Part shown: positions 53,743 through 62,413 of the stretch, piece after piece | Position numbering within the stretch: the first letter of the stretch is position 1 | How the letters are laid out: each line of letters begins with the position of its first letter | From: Gordonibacter faecis | GTDB lineage: Bacteria > Actinomycetota > Coriobacteriia > Coriobacteriales > Eggerthellaceae | Assembly: GCF_030077735.1 (NCBI RefSeq) | Contig: NZ_JASJEU010000019.1 | Coordinates: 1-64,000 of the forward strand | Length of the DNA stretch: 64,000 nt | Direction of reading: 5' to 3' | Program-made: the position numbers and the translations under genes | The notes under the pieces: model-generated | What the model saw: the letters and a program-made list of their open reading frames with translations, nothing else | Databases searched by the model: none | Told to the model about the DNA's origin: nothing

Positions 53743-53751
53743 GGTACAATA
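53743..53751 (+). promoter_or_regulatory. Extended -10 promoter of the mntP riboswitch
   Basis: TGG plus TACAAT (53746-53751) sits just before the start of the riboswitch-like leader. Confidence 0.5.
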
Positions 53752-53756
53752 CGCGG

Positions 53757-53852
53757 ACTCCGTGGGGGAGTAGTCAGCGCCGCGGGCGCGGACGTGTCAA
53801 CATGCTGCCTTGCTGCCTTCAAGGCTGGTGCGTCCTGAAACGACAAGACCTG
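53757..53852 (+). promoter_or_regulatory. yybP-ykoY manganese riboswitch
   Basis: The leader holds the landmarks of the yybP-ykoY aptamer in order: GGGGGAGTAG, GTGTCAACATGCTGCCTTG and ACGACAAGACCTGCGG. The intervening part can fold into the central helices. It lies upstream of mntP, its classical target, and should turn the pump on when Mn2+ is high. Confidence 0.85.
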
Positions 53853-53882
53853 CGGTGCGATGCAGCGTCGCACCGTTCTTTT
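53853..53882 (+). terminator. Riboswitch expression-platform terminator
   Basis: Arms CGGTGCGA (53853-53860) and TCGCACCG (53868-53875) followed by TTCTTTT. The left arm abuts the aptamer end, as expected for transcriptional control. Confidence 0.75.
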
Positions 53883-53885
53883 CTG

Positions 53886-53908
53886 CCGACGTTCGCGTCG
53901 GTATTTTT
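53886..53908 (+). terminator. Second hairpin in the mntP leader
   Basis: CCGACG-TTCG-CGTCGG followed by TATTTTT, 3 bases beyond the first terminator's T-tract. Either a backup terminator or part of the switch. Confidence 0.55.
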
Positions 53909-53934
53909 ATGAGAGGCCTGATGGGAGGAGCATC

Positions 53935-54513
53935 GTGGGGCTGTTTGAGTTGTTCCTGATTGCGGTGGGGCTTTCTATGGACGCCTTTGCGGTGGCGGTG
54001 TGTAAGGGGCTGTGCATGAAACGCCTGGACGCGCGCCAGGCCGTGGTGATTGCGCTCTTCTTTGGCGGCTTTCAGGGGCTCATGCCGGTGATTGGCTGGG
54101 CGCTGGGGACGCAGTTCGAACGCTATATTACGCCGGTTGATCACTGGATTGCCTTTGTGCTGCTAGCGCTCATTGGTGGCAAGATGCTGTGGGATGCGTT
54201 CCATGACGAAGAGGAAGAGCTTGCATGTCCCGCGGACGGGAAGCTTGACCTGCGCGAATTAGCTCTGCTGGCGGTGGCGACAAGCATTGATGCGCTGGCG
54301 GTGGGCATCACGTTCGCGTTTTTGCGCGTGGATATCGTGATGTCGGCGGGGCTTATTGGGGTGACAACTTTTGCACTGTCGCTCGTGGGCGTGGCGGTGG
54401 GCCACCGCTTCGGCGCGCGCTACGAAAAGACGGCCGCCATCGTGGGTGGCATCGTCCTCATTCTTATTGGTACGAAAATTCTGCTTGAGCACCTGGGCAT
54501 CCTGGTGCTGTAA
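53935..54513 (+). CDS. mntP: Manganese efflux pump MntP
   Basis: The 192-residue protein has six membrane helices in two DUF204 halves; the conserved Asp-bearing segments appear as SMDAFAVAVCKGL and SIDALAVGITFAF. GGGAGGAGC precedes the GTG start. It exports Mn2+ and is preceded by a matching Mn2+ riboswitch. Confidence 0.95.
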   Translation: MGLFELFLIAVGLSMDAFAVAVCKGLCMKRLDARQAVVIALFFGGFQGLMPVIGWALGTQFERYITPVDHWIAFVLLALIGGKMLWDAFHDEEEELACPADGKLDLRELALLAVATSIDALAVGITFAFLRVDIVMSAGLIGVTTFALSLVGVAVGHRFGARYEKTAAIVGGIVLILIGTKILLEHLGILVL

Positions 54514-54573
54514 CGCGCCCGCACGCACACGCCCCGCGTCCGCGCCCGCACGCGCCCCGCGGCGCGCCACCCG

Positions 54574-55425
54574 CTACGCTATCGGGTAGCTCCCCAGCAC
54601 CTTCACCTCGCGCAGCTTCAGGCGCAGGCAGTTCAGGGCGGTTTGCACGGGCAGGTCGTTCACGCTGCCCTCCAAGTCGATGAAGAACATGTACTCGCCG
54701 AGCGCCTGCTTGGTGGGGCGGGACTGGATCTTCGTCAGGTTGATGCCGGCGTAGGCGAACTCGGACAGAATCATCAGCAGCGCGCCCGCCTTGTCGGCCT
54801 GTAGAAACAGCGCCAGCGAGGTTTTCATACGCGTACCCCTGAGCACCGGCGGGTGGCCCTGGCGTCCGATGAGGGCAAACGACGTTTGGTTACCGAAGTG
54901 ATCCTCGATGTCGCGCTCGTACACCTCAGCGCCGTAGAGCTTCGCGGCGAACCCGTTCGCGATGCCCGCAACATGGGGGTCGCTCACCGCAAGGCGCGCG
55001 CTTTCGGCCGTGGACGACGTCGTAATAGTGGCGCGACCCGGCAGCTTCTCGGCCAAAAAGCGGCGGCACTGCGCGAGGCCCTGCGCGTGCGAGGCCACGG
55101 TGGTGACGTCGTGGATGCTCGCGCCCGGTGCCAGCAGCAGGCAGTGGTGAATGTCAAGCACCTCTTCGCCTAAAATAGAAGCCGAACTCTTGAACGCGAA
55201 GTTGTCAAGCGTGGCCGTAACCGGCCCCTCCAGCGAGTTTTCGGTAGCCACCACGCCGAATTCGCACTTGCCGCGGTCGACGTTGTCGAACACCTCGTCA
55301 AACGACGAGCACTCCACCAGTGCGGGCTCGTCAATGCCCAGGCGCGCAGCGAAGGCGCGCGTGGCCTCGTCGGAGTAGGTGCCGGCCGGGCCGAGGTAGG
55401 CGAACAGGGGAGTGGTGGTGGTCAT
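54574..55425 (-). CDS. pheA: Prephenate dehydratase
   Basis: The 283-residue protein opens with the PDT signature AYLGPAGTYSDEATRAF and has VVATENSLEGPVTATLD, ITTSSTAESARLAV and FALIGRQ, then a C-terminal ACT domain (about 195-275; LFLQADKAGALLMILSEFAYAGINL) for phenylalanine feedback. There is no chorismate mutase domain. It converts prephenate to phenylpyruvate. AAGGA lies upstream of the ATG at 55425. It converges with mntP. Confidence 0.95.
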   Translation of the reverse strand: MTTTTPLFAYLGPAGTYSDEATRAFAARLGIDEPALVECSSFDEVFDNVDRGKCEFGVVATENSLEGPVTATLDNFAFKSSASILGEEVLDIHHCLLLAPGASIHDVTTVASHAQGLAQCRRFLAEKLPGRATITTSSTAESARLAVSDPHVAGIANGFAAKLYGAEVYERDIEDHFGNQTSFALIGRQGHPPVLRGTRMKTSLALFLQADKAGALLMILSEFAYAGINLTKIQSRPTKQALGEYMFFIDLEGSVNDLPVQTALNCLRLKLREVKVLGSYPIA

Positions 55426-55789
55426 GGCAATCCTTCGGTTCATCGTTGTGCTGGGGTCGGTGCGTTTCCCATCTATGATAGCGAACCCGGCGCGCCCGTC
55501 CGCCGAAGCGCATCTGCCGTGCGCGGAAATACTACAATTCTCCTGTTTTTCGATGAACGGTATTGCAACGCACAAAGGTTCCGGGGGATGGCCCAATGTA
55601 TGCAAGGAACTGCATAAACGATGACCTAACCTGCATAAACAATGTTACGCCGGGGGATGTCCGTAACATTTTTAGACCATTTGCGGCCCAATCGTTGCGC
55701 TCGCGCTGCCGAGGCACCAATTATGTGCGTTCTCGGAGAAAATACAGCCAGTAAATGTGTCAGACGAGAACACCTGAGGAGGTGTGCAC
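55426..55789. other. Regulatory region between pheA and the hya operon
   Basis: This 364-base divergent gap contains two copies of CCGGGGGATG (55581-55590, 55650-55659), two copies of CTGCATAAAC (about 55610-55619, 55631-55640) and the hairpin below. The AGGAGGTG of hyaA ends it. The repeats suggest regulator binding to the hydrogenase promoter. Confidence 0.5.
55641..55673 (+). terminator. Hairpin with T-tail in the hya leader
   Basis: AATGTTACG (55641-55649) and CGTAACATT (55662-55670) followed by TTT. It could be an attenuator or an operator palindrome; one CCGGGGGATG repeat lies in its loop. Confidence 0.45.
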
Positions 55790-57022
55790 ATGGAAACAGA
55801 GGCCACGGTTTCAGAGTTTCAGCAAATGCTTTCCGCGCGCGGCGTATCGCGCCGCAGCTTTATGAAACTCTGCGGCGCCGTCGCCGCGGCCGCTGGGTTA
55901 TCCCAGCTCGCCGCGCCGCAGGTAGCGCAGGCCCTCGAAAAGTCCGTGATCGGCGCTACAAAGGGGAAGCTGTACCCGGTCATTTGGATCGAGGGCGCGT
56001 CGTGCACGGGATGTACTGAGTCGTTCGCGCAGGTCGAGACCCCGGATGCGGCATCGATCGTGCTGGATATGATCTCGCTCAACTACTCCGAGACGCTGTC
56101 TGCCGCTGCAGGCTGGTCGATGGAGGAAGCCAAGGAGCAGACGATCGAGGCTGGCAACTACATCCTCATCTATGAGGGTGCTGTGCTGGAAGGCTGGGGC
56201 GGCCAGGCGCTGCGCGTCGCCGACAAGCCGGGCACGGAGCATCTGATCGAGGCTGCCGAAAACGCCAACGCGGTTGTCGCGCTGGGCTCCTGCGCAGTCA
56301 ACGGTGGTTGGATGGGTGCGAACCCGAACTCTTCCGGCGCGCTTGGCGTGCAGGCCTACCTCAAGAAGGCCGGCATTAAAACCCCCGTGGTGAACATTCC
56401 CGGCTGCCCCGCGAACCCCGAGTGGCTCGTGTCGGTGCTGGTTGACGTCGTCATGATGGAGCGCTTCCCGGTAATGGATGGCGAGGGCAAGCCCGTCGGC
56501 ATCTTCAGCCAGACCATTCACGACAACTGCGAGCGTCGCGGTCACTTCGAGAATGGCGAGTTCGTGTACCAGTTCGGCTCCGAGGAAGAGGCTCTGGGCT
56601 ACTGCCTGTACCCGCTCGGGTGCCGCGGTCCTCAGACGAAGTCCAACTGCGGTGTAGTTATGTGGAACAACCGCCGCAGCTGGTGCGTGCAGTCCGGCGC
56701 TCCCTGCATCGGCTGCTGCGAGGCCAATCCGAACGATCCTGGTCAAAACTGGGTTGGGGTCAACACGCCATTCTACAAGCGCCATCGCGACCTGCGCATC
56801 GGCGACTGGATGGTACAGCCTGGCACCATCGCGCTCGGTATCACGGGCCTTCTGGCTGCCGCTCTTGTGGTGCACGGCTTCGGCATGAAGGTGACCGGCC
56901 GTATGGACGGCGGCGCCGACTTCGAGAAGGTGCGCAGCTGGGACGCGAAGCACCCCGACAAGTCCATCGGTCAGTACAACGCGACCGACGAGAAGAACGA
57001 CGACGAAGAAGAAGGGAGGTAA
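55790..57022 (+). CDS. hyaA: Membrane-bound [NiFe] hydrogenase small subunit
   Basis: The 410-residue protein has a TAT signal (SRRSFMKLCGAVAA) and the proximal-cluster motif WIEGASCTGCTESF. Medial and distal Cys lie in YCLYPLGCRGPQTKSNC and WCVQSGAPCIGCCE. A C-terminal membrane anchor is at about 340-365. It resembles group 1 uptake hydrogenases. AGGAGGTG precedes the ATG. It transfers electrons from the [NiFe] centre to the cytochrome b subunit. Confidence 0.94.
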   Translation: METEATVSEFQQMLSARGVSRRSFMKLCGAVAAAAGLSQLAAPQVAQALEKSVIGATKGKLYPVIWIEGASCTGCTESFAQVETPDAASIVLDMISLNYSETLSAAAGWSMEEAKEQTIEAGNYILIYEGAVLEGWGGQALRVADKPGTEHLIEAAENANAVVALGSCAVNGGWMGANPNSSGALGVQAYLKKAGIKTPVVNIPGCPANPEWLVSVLVDVVMMERFPVMDGEGKPVGIFSQTIHDNCERRGHFENGEFVYQFGSEEEALGYCLYPLGCRGPQTKSNCGVVMWNNRRSWCVQSGAPCIGCCEANPNDPGQNWVGVNTPFYKRHRDLRIGDWMVQPGTIALGITGLLAAALVVHGFGMKVTGRMDGGADFEKVRSWDAKHPDKSIGQYNATDEKNDDEEEGR

Positions 57023-57028
57023 GCCTAC

Positions 57029-58675
57029 ATGACCCGTTCAATCATCGATCCGATCACCCGCATCGAGGGCCATCTCCGTGTGGAGATGGAGGTCACCAAC
57101 GGTAAGGTGTCCGACGCCTGGGTGTCCGGCGGCTGCTTCCGCGGCATGGAAATGGTCGTGGAGAATCGCACGCCCGAAGACGCAGCGCAAATCGTGCAGC
57201 GCATCTGCGGTGTGTGCCCCGTCTCCCACGCGCACTCTTCCGCTATCGCGGCTGAGAAGGCCTACGGCATTAAGATTTCGAACAACGCGCGTATCATCCG
57301 CAACATGCTTGAGGGCGCGCAGTTCCTGCACAGCCACATCCTGTGGTTCTACAACCTGGCTGCCCTCGATTACGTGAACCCGCTGAACGCGCTCAAGGCC
57401 GACCCGGCCGACGCCTATGACTTGGCGCAAGCCGCTGGCACGTCTTCGAACAGCGATTTTGTGGCGCTGAAAGAGCGTCTGGCGAACTTCGCCGACAACG
57501 GCCAGCTGTCCATCTTCTCGGGCAACTGGTTTGACGCCGAAGAGGGTACGGCTTACCAGCTGCCCCCCGAGCTCGACCTCATCTGCACGGCTCACTATCT
57601 TGAGGCCCTCCAGATGCAGGCGAAGGCTTCGCAGATTTCCGCCATCCTGGGTGGCAAGATGCCGCACGTGATGACGCTTATCCCTGGTGGCACGGCATTT
57701 GTACCCACCGAGCAGAAGCTCGACGACCTCAAGGGTCTCATCGACGAGATCTACGACTGGGTTGAGGCTACCATGATCCCCGACACCCTGGCTATCGCGC
57801 CGTACTACATCGACGCGCTGAACTGGGGCAAGGGCTGCGGCCGCTACGTGGCCTGGGGCGTCTTCGAAAACGAGAGCATGGAGCTGAAGGATCGCTACCT
57901 GCCCATGGGCGTTATCGACGACAAGCTGAACCTGTCCGACGTGCAGGAAGACCTCATCACCGAGTACATGGGTCACTCCTGGTACGAGGGCGAGGAAACG
58001 TACAAGTCCCCGTACTTCGTCACCAAGCCGGAGTACACCACCTACGACGTGAACGACCGCTACACGTGGGTCAAGTGCCCCGCGTACGACGGCAAGCCCT
58101 ACGAGGCCGGTGGACTGTCCCGCGTCCTGGCCGCGTACAAGCGCAACGTGCCGTTCATCGTGGAGCAGGTCAATGGCCTGCTGGAGGCCCTCGGCGCTCC
58201 CGGCCAGATTGGTGTCGCGCAGTCGACGCTCGGCCGTACCGCCGTTCGCCAGATTGAAACGCTCTATATCGCTGGCCTCATGAAGGATTGGGTGGCTGAA
58301 CTGGTTGAAGCCATCAAGAGCGGCGACAGCGAGTACTTCCGCGAGCCTCAGACCATCACGGGCTCCGGCACCGGCTTCTGGGAGGCGCCGCGTGGCGCGC
58401 TCTACCACTCCGAGGAAGTCAAGGACGGCAAGATCACGGGCTACCAGATTATCATCCCGACCACCTGGAACCTGGCACCGCTGAACGCCAACGGCGAGCA
58501 CGGCCCCATGGAGCAGGCCCTGATCGGCAACCCGGTGGGCGACATCGAGAAGCCCATCAACGCGCTGCGCACGGTCCACAGCTTCGACCCCTGCACCGCG
58601 TGCGCCGTCCACATCACCGAGCCGGCGACGGGCAAGAGCTTCGAGACCGTCACGAGCCCTTGGGGGGTGAAGTAA
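57029..58675 (+). CDS. hyaB: Membrane-bound [NiFe] hydrogenase large subunit
   Basis: The 548-residue catalytic subunit has L1 RICGVCPVSHAH (about 61-72) and L2 SFDPCTACAVH near the end. A C-terminal extension of about 20 residues starts ITEPATGK and must be removed after His for Ni insertion to finish; a matching protease gene is at 60.9 kb. It oxidises H2 outside the membrane. It is spaced 6 bases from hyaA. Confidence 0.95.
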   Translation: MTRSIIDPITRIEGHLRVEMEVTNGKVSDAWVSGGCFRGMEMVVENRTPEDAAQIVQRICGVCPVSHAHSSAIAAEKAYGIKISNNARIIRNMLEGAQFLHSHILWFYNLAALDYVNPLNALKADPADAYDLAQAAGTSSNSDFVALKERLANFADNGQLSIFSGNWFDAEEGTAYQLPPELDLICTAHYLEALQMQAKASQISAILGGKMPHVMTLIPGGTAFVPTEQKLDDLKGLIDEIYDWVEATMIPDTLAIAPYYIDALNWGKGCGRYVAWGVFENESMELKDRYLPMGVIDDKLNLSDVQEDLITEYMGHSWYEGEETYKSPYFVTKPEYTTYDVNDRYTWVKCPAYDGKPYEAGGLSRVLAAYKRNVPFIVEQVNGLLEALGAPGQIGVAQSTLGRTAVRQIETLYIAGLMKDWVAELVEAIKSGDSEYFREPQTITGSGTGFWEAPRGALYHSEEVKDGKITGYQIIIPTTWNLAPLNANGEHGPMEQALIGNPVGDIEKPINALRTVHSFDPCTACAVHITEPATGKSFETVTSPWGVK

Positions 58676-58676
58676 C

Positions 58677-59363
58677 ATGGCGCACTTGGCACACTACCGC
58701 GAAGCGCATCCGCTGCCCTTCGTTATCACGCACTGGATCAACCTCGTGGCGATGATTCTACTTATCATCACGGGTTTCAGCATCCACTTCCCGTTCTGGC
58801 CGCTGTTTATGGGCATTGCCCGCGGCGTGCACGTGTTCTGCGGCTTCGTGCTGTTCATCAACTGCATTGTCCGCGTTATCATGGCCTTCTTCGTGAAGTC
58901 CTCGCCGGCGGGCGGCACGCGCTACCAGGTTACGGACTACAAGACCTGGCTGCCGCAGGCCGATAACCGCCACCAGCTGGGTGCGTGGATCAAGTACTAC
59001 CTGTTCCTGAAGAAGGATCACCCGCTGGGAGCCAAGCTGGGCGTGCCGCAGAAGATCAGCTACCTGGCTATTCCTATCCTGATCATCCTGATGTTCTACA
59101 CGGGCCTGTGCCTGTGGAACCCCACGATGAACCTTGGGTTCTTCGCGGCGGGCACCGATCTGGTGGGTGGCCTCATGTCGATGCGCATCATTCACTACTT
59201 CATGATGTACGTCTTCATCTGCTTCATGTTCATCCACATTTACTTGGCGAACATTGAAGGTATTTCGCCCACGCTGTTGATGTTCTTCTGGAAAGAGCAC
59301 GGCGGCCTGGTATACGACCCCAAGAAGCACGTCATCGTTGGAGAAGACGAACTCAAGCACTAA
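58677..59363 (+). CDS. hyaC: Hydrogenase b-type cytochrome subunit
   Basis: The 228-residue protein has four to five membrane helices with histidines in HYREAHPLPFVITHWINL, GVHVFCGF and IIHYFMMYVFICFMFIHIYLAN, the last split across the helix. These match HyaC/HupZ heme-ligand positions. It passes electrons from hydrogenase to menaquinone. It starts directly after the hyaB stop. Confidence 0.93.
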   Translation: MAHLAHYREAHPLPFVITHWINLVAMILLIITGFSIHFPFWPLFMGIARGVHVFCGFVLFINCIVRVIMAFFVKSSPAGGTRYQVTDYKTWLPQADNRHQLGAWIKYYLFLKKDHPLGAKLGVPQKISYLAIPILIILMFYTGLCLWNPTMNLGFFAAGTDLVGGLMSMRIIHYFMMYVFICFMFIHIYLANIEGISPTLLMFFWKEHGGLVYDPKKHVIVGEDELKH

Positions 59364-59409
59364 TCTGGTTGCGCCGGCCTACCGGCCGGCGCAACTGCTC
59401 GACGCTGCG

Positions 59410-59506
59410 AAGGGCCCCAGCACTCCGCCTCGCCGCTCCAGGCTCGGCTCGCGTACGAAGTACGCCACGCCGAACCTTCACGGCGATCCGGAGCACTGGG
59501 GCCCTT
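59410..59506. repeat. Long stem-loop with 18-bp arms
   Basis: Arms 59410-59427 (AAGGGCCCCAGCACTCCG) and 59489-59506 pair at 16 of 18 positions. The layout, stem-loop followed about 80 bases later by the REP-like element, mirrors the 42.3 kb region. Confidence 0.65.
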
Positions 59507-59582
59507 CTCGCTGTCTTTGGTGGACCTGTGGGGTATGTTTTAACCTCTAAGTGCCCTGTTGTCGTGCGGGCGGGCGCTCCTC

Positions 59583-59609
59583 AAAAGTGTGACGCGCTAA
59601 CGCGCTAGC
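59583..59609 (+). repeat. Dispersed REP-like palindromic element, copy C
   Basis: AAAAGTGTGACGCGCTAA then CGCGCTAGC, 26 of 27 identical to copy A. Confidence 0.7.
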
Positions 59610-59699
59610 TAGTACGCCAAAAGGCATTCGCTTTTCCCGTCATCATGACGGGGGGCATTCCCTCATAAGTAAACATTACCTGTTAGGTAACCTTCGTAG

Positions 59700-59737
59700 G
59701 GATGCTCTCCAGAGCATCCGCTCCGCCGAAGGCGGAG
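59700..59737. terminator. Tandem hairpins, possible bidirectional terminator
   Basis: GGATGCTCT-CC-AGAGCATCC (59700-59719) and CTCCGCC-GAA-GGCGGAG (59721-59737) lie just beyond the 3' end of the FMN reductase gene. Confidence 0.5.
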
Positions 59738-59751
59738 AACCCAACCATCTT

Positions 59752-60312
59752 CTATGCTTGCGCTCGCTGGATGAACGCAACAAACGCTTCAGCTTGAGCT
59801 TCCAGGTACGGTTGGGACGCCCCCAACTTTAACATGCCGTCTTCGGCTTGGGTGGCGATGTGGGGGATGGTCAGGCGCGGCTTGTTCATGATGTTGGCAT
59901 CCAGGAAGCTGAGTACCGTGACCAGTTGATCCTGGGCGTGGGCGGCACCGCTCATACCGATGCTTGCGCCGGCGAGTGCCACGGGTTTGCCAGCGAGTAC
60001 CTGGCCCTCCGTTTCGCTCACCGGGCGCGATAGCCAGTCGATGAGGTTCTTCAATGGCCCGGGGATGGCGTGGTTGTACTCGGGGCTGAACAGCCACAGG
60101 CCGTCGGCGGCCTTCACTTCAGCACGCACGCGCGCAACGGCGGTAGGCGCGGGATATTCGTCATCCTGATTCATGAAAGGAACGTCACTCCAGTCAAGCA
60201 CGTGGTAGTTCACCTCAGGATGGCTCGCGCGCAGCATGTCTCCCGCGGCTTCGGCAAGTTGGCGGTTGTAACTGTTTGCGCGCAGCGATCCGGCAATGGC
60301 AAGAACGTTCAT
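59752..60312 (-). CDS. NADPH-dependent FMN reductase family protein
   Basis: The 186-residue flavodoxin-fold protein starts with AIAGSLRANSYNRQLAEAA, the FMN phosphate-binding signature, followed by WLFSPEYNHAIPGPLKNLIDWLSRP, typical of the ArsH/chromate reductase/azoreductase-like family. It reduces FMN, quinones or other acceptors with NAD(P)H. Its upstream region contains ATATGATAAC (60351-60360), part of the motif seen at 45.7 and 48.3 kb. Confidence 0.92.
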   Translation of the reverse strand: MNVLAIAGSLRANSYNRQLAEAAGDMLRASHPEVNYHVLDWSDVPFMNQDDEYPAPTAVARVRAEVKAADGLWLFSPEYNHAIPGPLKNLIDWLSRPVSETEGQVLAGKPVALAGASIGMSGAAHAQDQLVTVLSFLDANIMNKPRLTIPHIATQAEDGMLKLGASQPYLEAQAEAFVAFIQRAQA

Positions 60313-60486
60313 GAAGTGCCTCGATTCTGTAATGCTATTGTTTTGATACCATATGATAACACGGCTGTTGCCCCTGTTGCCGCACCGGCGCTGAACCGTC
60401 ACGGAATGCCGTTCGGGCGGGGTAGGCGGCTGCGTGCGGCGTGCTTCGGTATAATGGCGTCGATCACGAGGACGAAGGAGCACGTT

Positions 60487-60915
60487 GTGGCAGAGTTGAC
60501 CGACGAGCAGATTGCTCGCGAAGAAGAATTCTTAAAAGGTATCCCGCGCGTGAACATTGGCGCACTGTTTTTGCCGCCCATCTGGGGACCGGCGCACGGC
60601 ATGTGGGCGGCGCTTCTGTTCTATCCCATCTGGCTGTTCGCGGATAACACGTTCTACGCAGCCTGGACGGAGCGCACGCCACTTGCGCTTATAGTGGCGG
60701 CCGTGGTGTTCCTCACGCTGACGGCGGGCACGGTGGCGTTTTCGCTGGTGGGACAACCTATTGCTGCCCATCGTGCGGCCTCGCGCGGGGTGGGCAAGGA
60801 GGCCTATCTGCGTCGTGAGCGCATCTGGACGGTGGTGAGCGTGGTGGCAGGGCTTGCGATGATTGCGGGTGCTACCTACTACAACCTGGTCATTCGCCCG
60901 ACGGTGGGGGCGTAG
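60487..60915 (+). CDS. Small membrane protein of unknown function beside the hydrogenase protease
   Basis: The 142-residue protein starts at GTG after GAAGGAG. It has a charged N-terminus (about 1-20), the segment VNIGALFLPPIWGPAHGMWAAL, and three to four membrane helices. No family was recognised with confidence; the Pro-Pro-Ile-Trp-Gly motif resembles small DUF2628-like proteins. It ends 2 bases before hyaD, so it is probably co-expressed and may assist hydrogenase assembly. Confidence 0.7.
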   Translation: MAELTDEQIAREEEFLKGIPRVNIGALFLPPIWGPAHGMWAALLFYPIWLFADNTFYAAWTERTPLALIVAAVVFLTLTAGTVAFSLVGQPIAAHRAASRGVGKEAYLRRERIWTVVSVVAGLAMIAGATYYNLVIRPTVGA

Positions 60916-60917
60916 TC

Positions 60918-61514
60918 ATGGGGGAGCAGAAGGCTGAAGCGTCGGGACGCGTTGAAGAGGTGCCCGTGAGCGAAGAAACCCCCGCAACGGAAGAGTGCCA
61001 GGAGAGCGCGCTGCGCCGCATTGCGGTGTTCTGCGTGGGCAACAAGCTCATGCTCGATGATGGCGTAGGTCCTGCGGTCTACGAGGAGTTGCTCGCGCGC
61101 TACGAGGTGCCTGAGAACGTGGAGTTGTTCGACGTGGGCTGCCTCAGCATGGATTTGCTGCCGTACGTCGACGACTTCGACATGATACTTACCGTGGACG
61201 CCGTGGATGGCACGGATGCGGAGCCGGGCACGGTGTTCCGTTTCCAGCCCGACGCGATGGCGCGCCACTCCGGCGCCACGGCATCGCTGCACGACTTGAA
61301 GCTGGTCGATCTGTTCGATGCCGCGCTGCTGTTGGGCTATAAGGCCGAGGGCCTGTGTCTGGGCATGCAGGTGGAGAACCCGTCGCCCGCGGTGGTGACG
61401 GTGGGTCTCACGCCGAAGGTGGCGGACGCCTTGCCGCTGCTGGTGGAGACGGTGGCGGGCGAGTTGGCGCGCCTTGGTTCGCCGCTCACTGCGCGTGTTG
61501 AGGTGTCGGCGTAA
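60918..61514 (+). CDS. hyaD: [NiFe] hydrogenase maturation endopeptidase
   Basis: The 198-residue protein has an acidic N-terminal extension of about 35 residues, then the HycI/HyaD core: AVFCVGNKLMLDDGVGPAVYEEL (split at about 36-58), VGCLSMDLLPYV, VDAVDG and the conserved His in GATASLHDLKL. It cleaves the C-terminal peptide of HyaB once Ni is bound. The group 3b HydA in this window has no peptide to cut. Confidence 0.9.
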   Translation: MGEQKAEASGRVEEVPVSEETPATEECQESALRRIAVFCVGNKLMLDDGVGPAVYEELLARYEVPENVELFDVGCLSMDLLPYVDDFDMILTVDAVDGTDAEPGTVFRFQPDAMARHSGATASLHDLKLVDLFDAALLLGYKAEGLCLGMQVENPSPAVVTVGLTPKVADALPLLVETVAGELARLGSPLTARVEVSA

Positions 61515-61710
61515 AGGCATGCGATCGGGGGGCCGTAGCGGTTCTGTGACGGGAGGTCTGCGATTTCGCCACAGGAGAAGCGTGTGGCTTCTGCGAGGGG
61601 TGCGCGAAAGATAAGCTAGGCGAAAAGCCGCGACCTGCGGTTCTCGCCTGAGGCTTCACGTGATGAGCGTACGGGCGAGTCCGCCGCCCGCTACGAAGGA
61701 GCCTTCCGCC

Positions 61711-62130
61711 ATGCGAATAACCACCATCAGCGCGTATGAAACTTCCGCCGACCAATTCTTCGGCGCCCTTGAGTCTTGGGATGTCGATCTTCTGCTGGAC
61801 ACGCGTCTAAAGAACACGAACCAGCTGGCGGGCTTCACGAAGAAAAACGACCTCGCGTACTTCGTGCCGCGGCTTTTGCATGCCGATTACGTGCACGATA
61901 AGCTGTTCGCTCCCGCTCCCACCAAACTTGAGCGCTACCTGCACGGCAACATCGACTGGGACAATTTCGCCGCCGCCTACCGCGAAGACATGCGCGAACG
62001 CGAGGCTATCCCGCAATTCTTCGATCGCTATGGGAAGTACCAAAGCGTCTGCCTCCTGGGCACCGCCACCCGCCAACGCCGCAGCCACGTAGAAGTCCTC
62101 CAAGAAATGCTCGAAGAAGCCATCAAATAA
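61711..62130 (+). CDS. DUF488 family protein
   Basis: The 139-residue protein matches the DUF488 pattern: ITTISAYETSADQFFGALE at the start, LLLDTRLKNTNQLAGFTKK, and a C-terminal segment VCLLGTATRQRRSHVEVL close to the usual CAE..CHR region. AAGGAG precedes the ATG. Function of the family is not established. The frame to 61660 is open upstream but has no signal. Confidence 0.85.
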   Translation: MRITTISAYETSADQFFGALESWDVDLLLDTRLKNTNQLAGFTKKNDLAYFVPRLLHADYVHDKLFAPAPTKLERYLHGNIDWDNFAAAYREDMREREAIPQFFDRYGKYQSVCLLGTATRQRRSHVEVLQEMLEEAIK

Positions 62131-62306
62131 TGAGCGCAAAACAACGCACCCCCACCAACCTCAATCAATTTTTCGCCCCAATTTTTTGCCCCTCCCTATT
62201 TTCCGCGCCCAATTTTTTGCCCACACTTTCTTGCGCTCATTTTTTCGTTCCCAAATTTTTCGCAAACGAAAAAGTTATTTCGCAATACATAAAAGAGCGC
62301 TCAAAA

Positions 62307-62354
62307 AATGAACGCAAGAATGAATGAACGCACGAATAAATGAACGCTCGAATA
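62307..62354 (+). repeat. Three tandem 16-bp iterons
   Basis: AATGAACGCAAGAATG, AATGAACGCACGAATA and AATGAACGCTCGAATA follow one another without spacers, about 37 bases before the first parS site of this region. Confidence 0.75.
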
Positions 62355-62390
62355 ATGAGTGATTCAATGTTGTTCTTTTCTCCGAACGAA

Positions 62391-62406
62391 TGTTTCACGT
62401 GAAACA
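62391..62406. promoter_or_regulatory. parS site, copy 2
   Basis: TGTTTCACGTGAAACA, exact 16-bp parS consensus. Confidence 0.88.
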
Positions 62407-62413
62407 CCTGCAC

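Larger units (their letters stand above)
59364..59751. other. Hairpin-rich intergenic region between convergent genes
   Basis: No gene is seen in these 388 bases. In order it holds a long stem (59410-59427 with 59489-59506), an inner hairpin GCGTAC-GAA-GTACGC (59451-59465), REP-like copy C, and the palindromes CCCGTCA-TCA-TGACGGG (59636-59652) and TTACCT-GTT-AGGTAA (59676-59690). Two terminator-like hairpins follow at 59700-59737. Confidence 0.65.
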
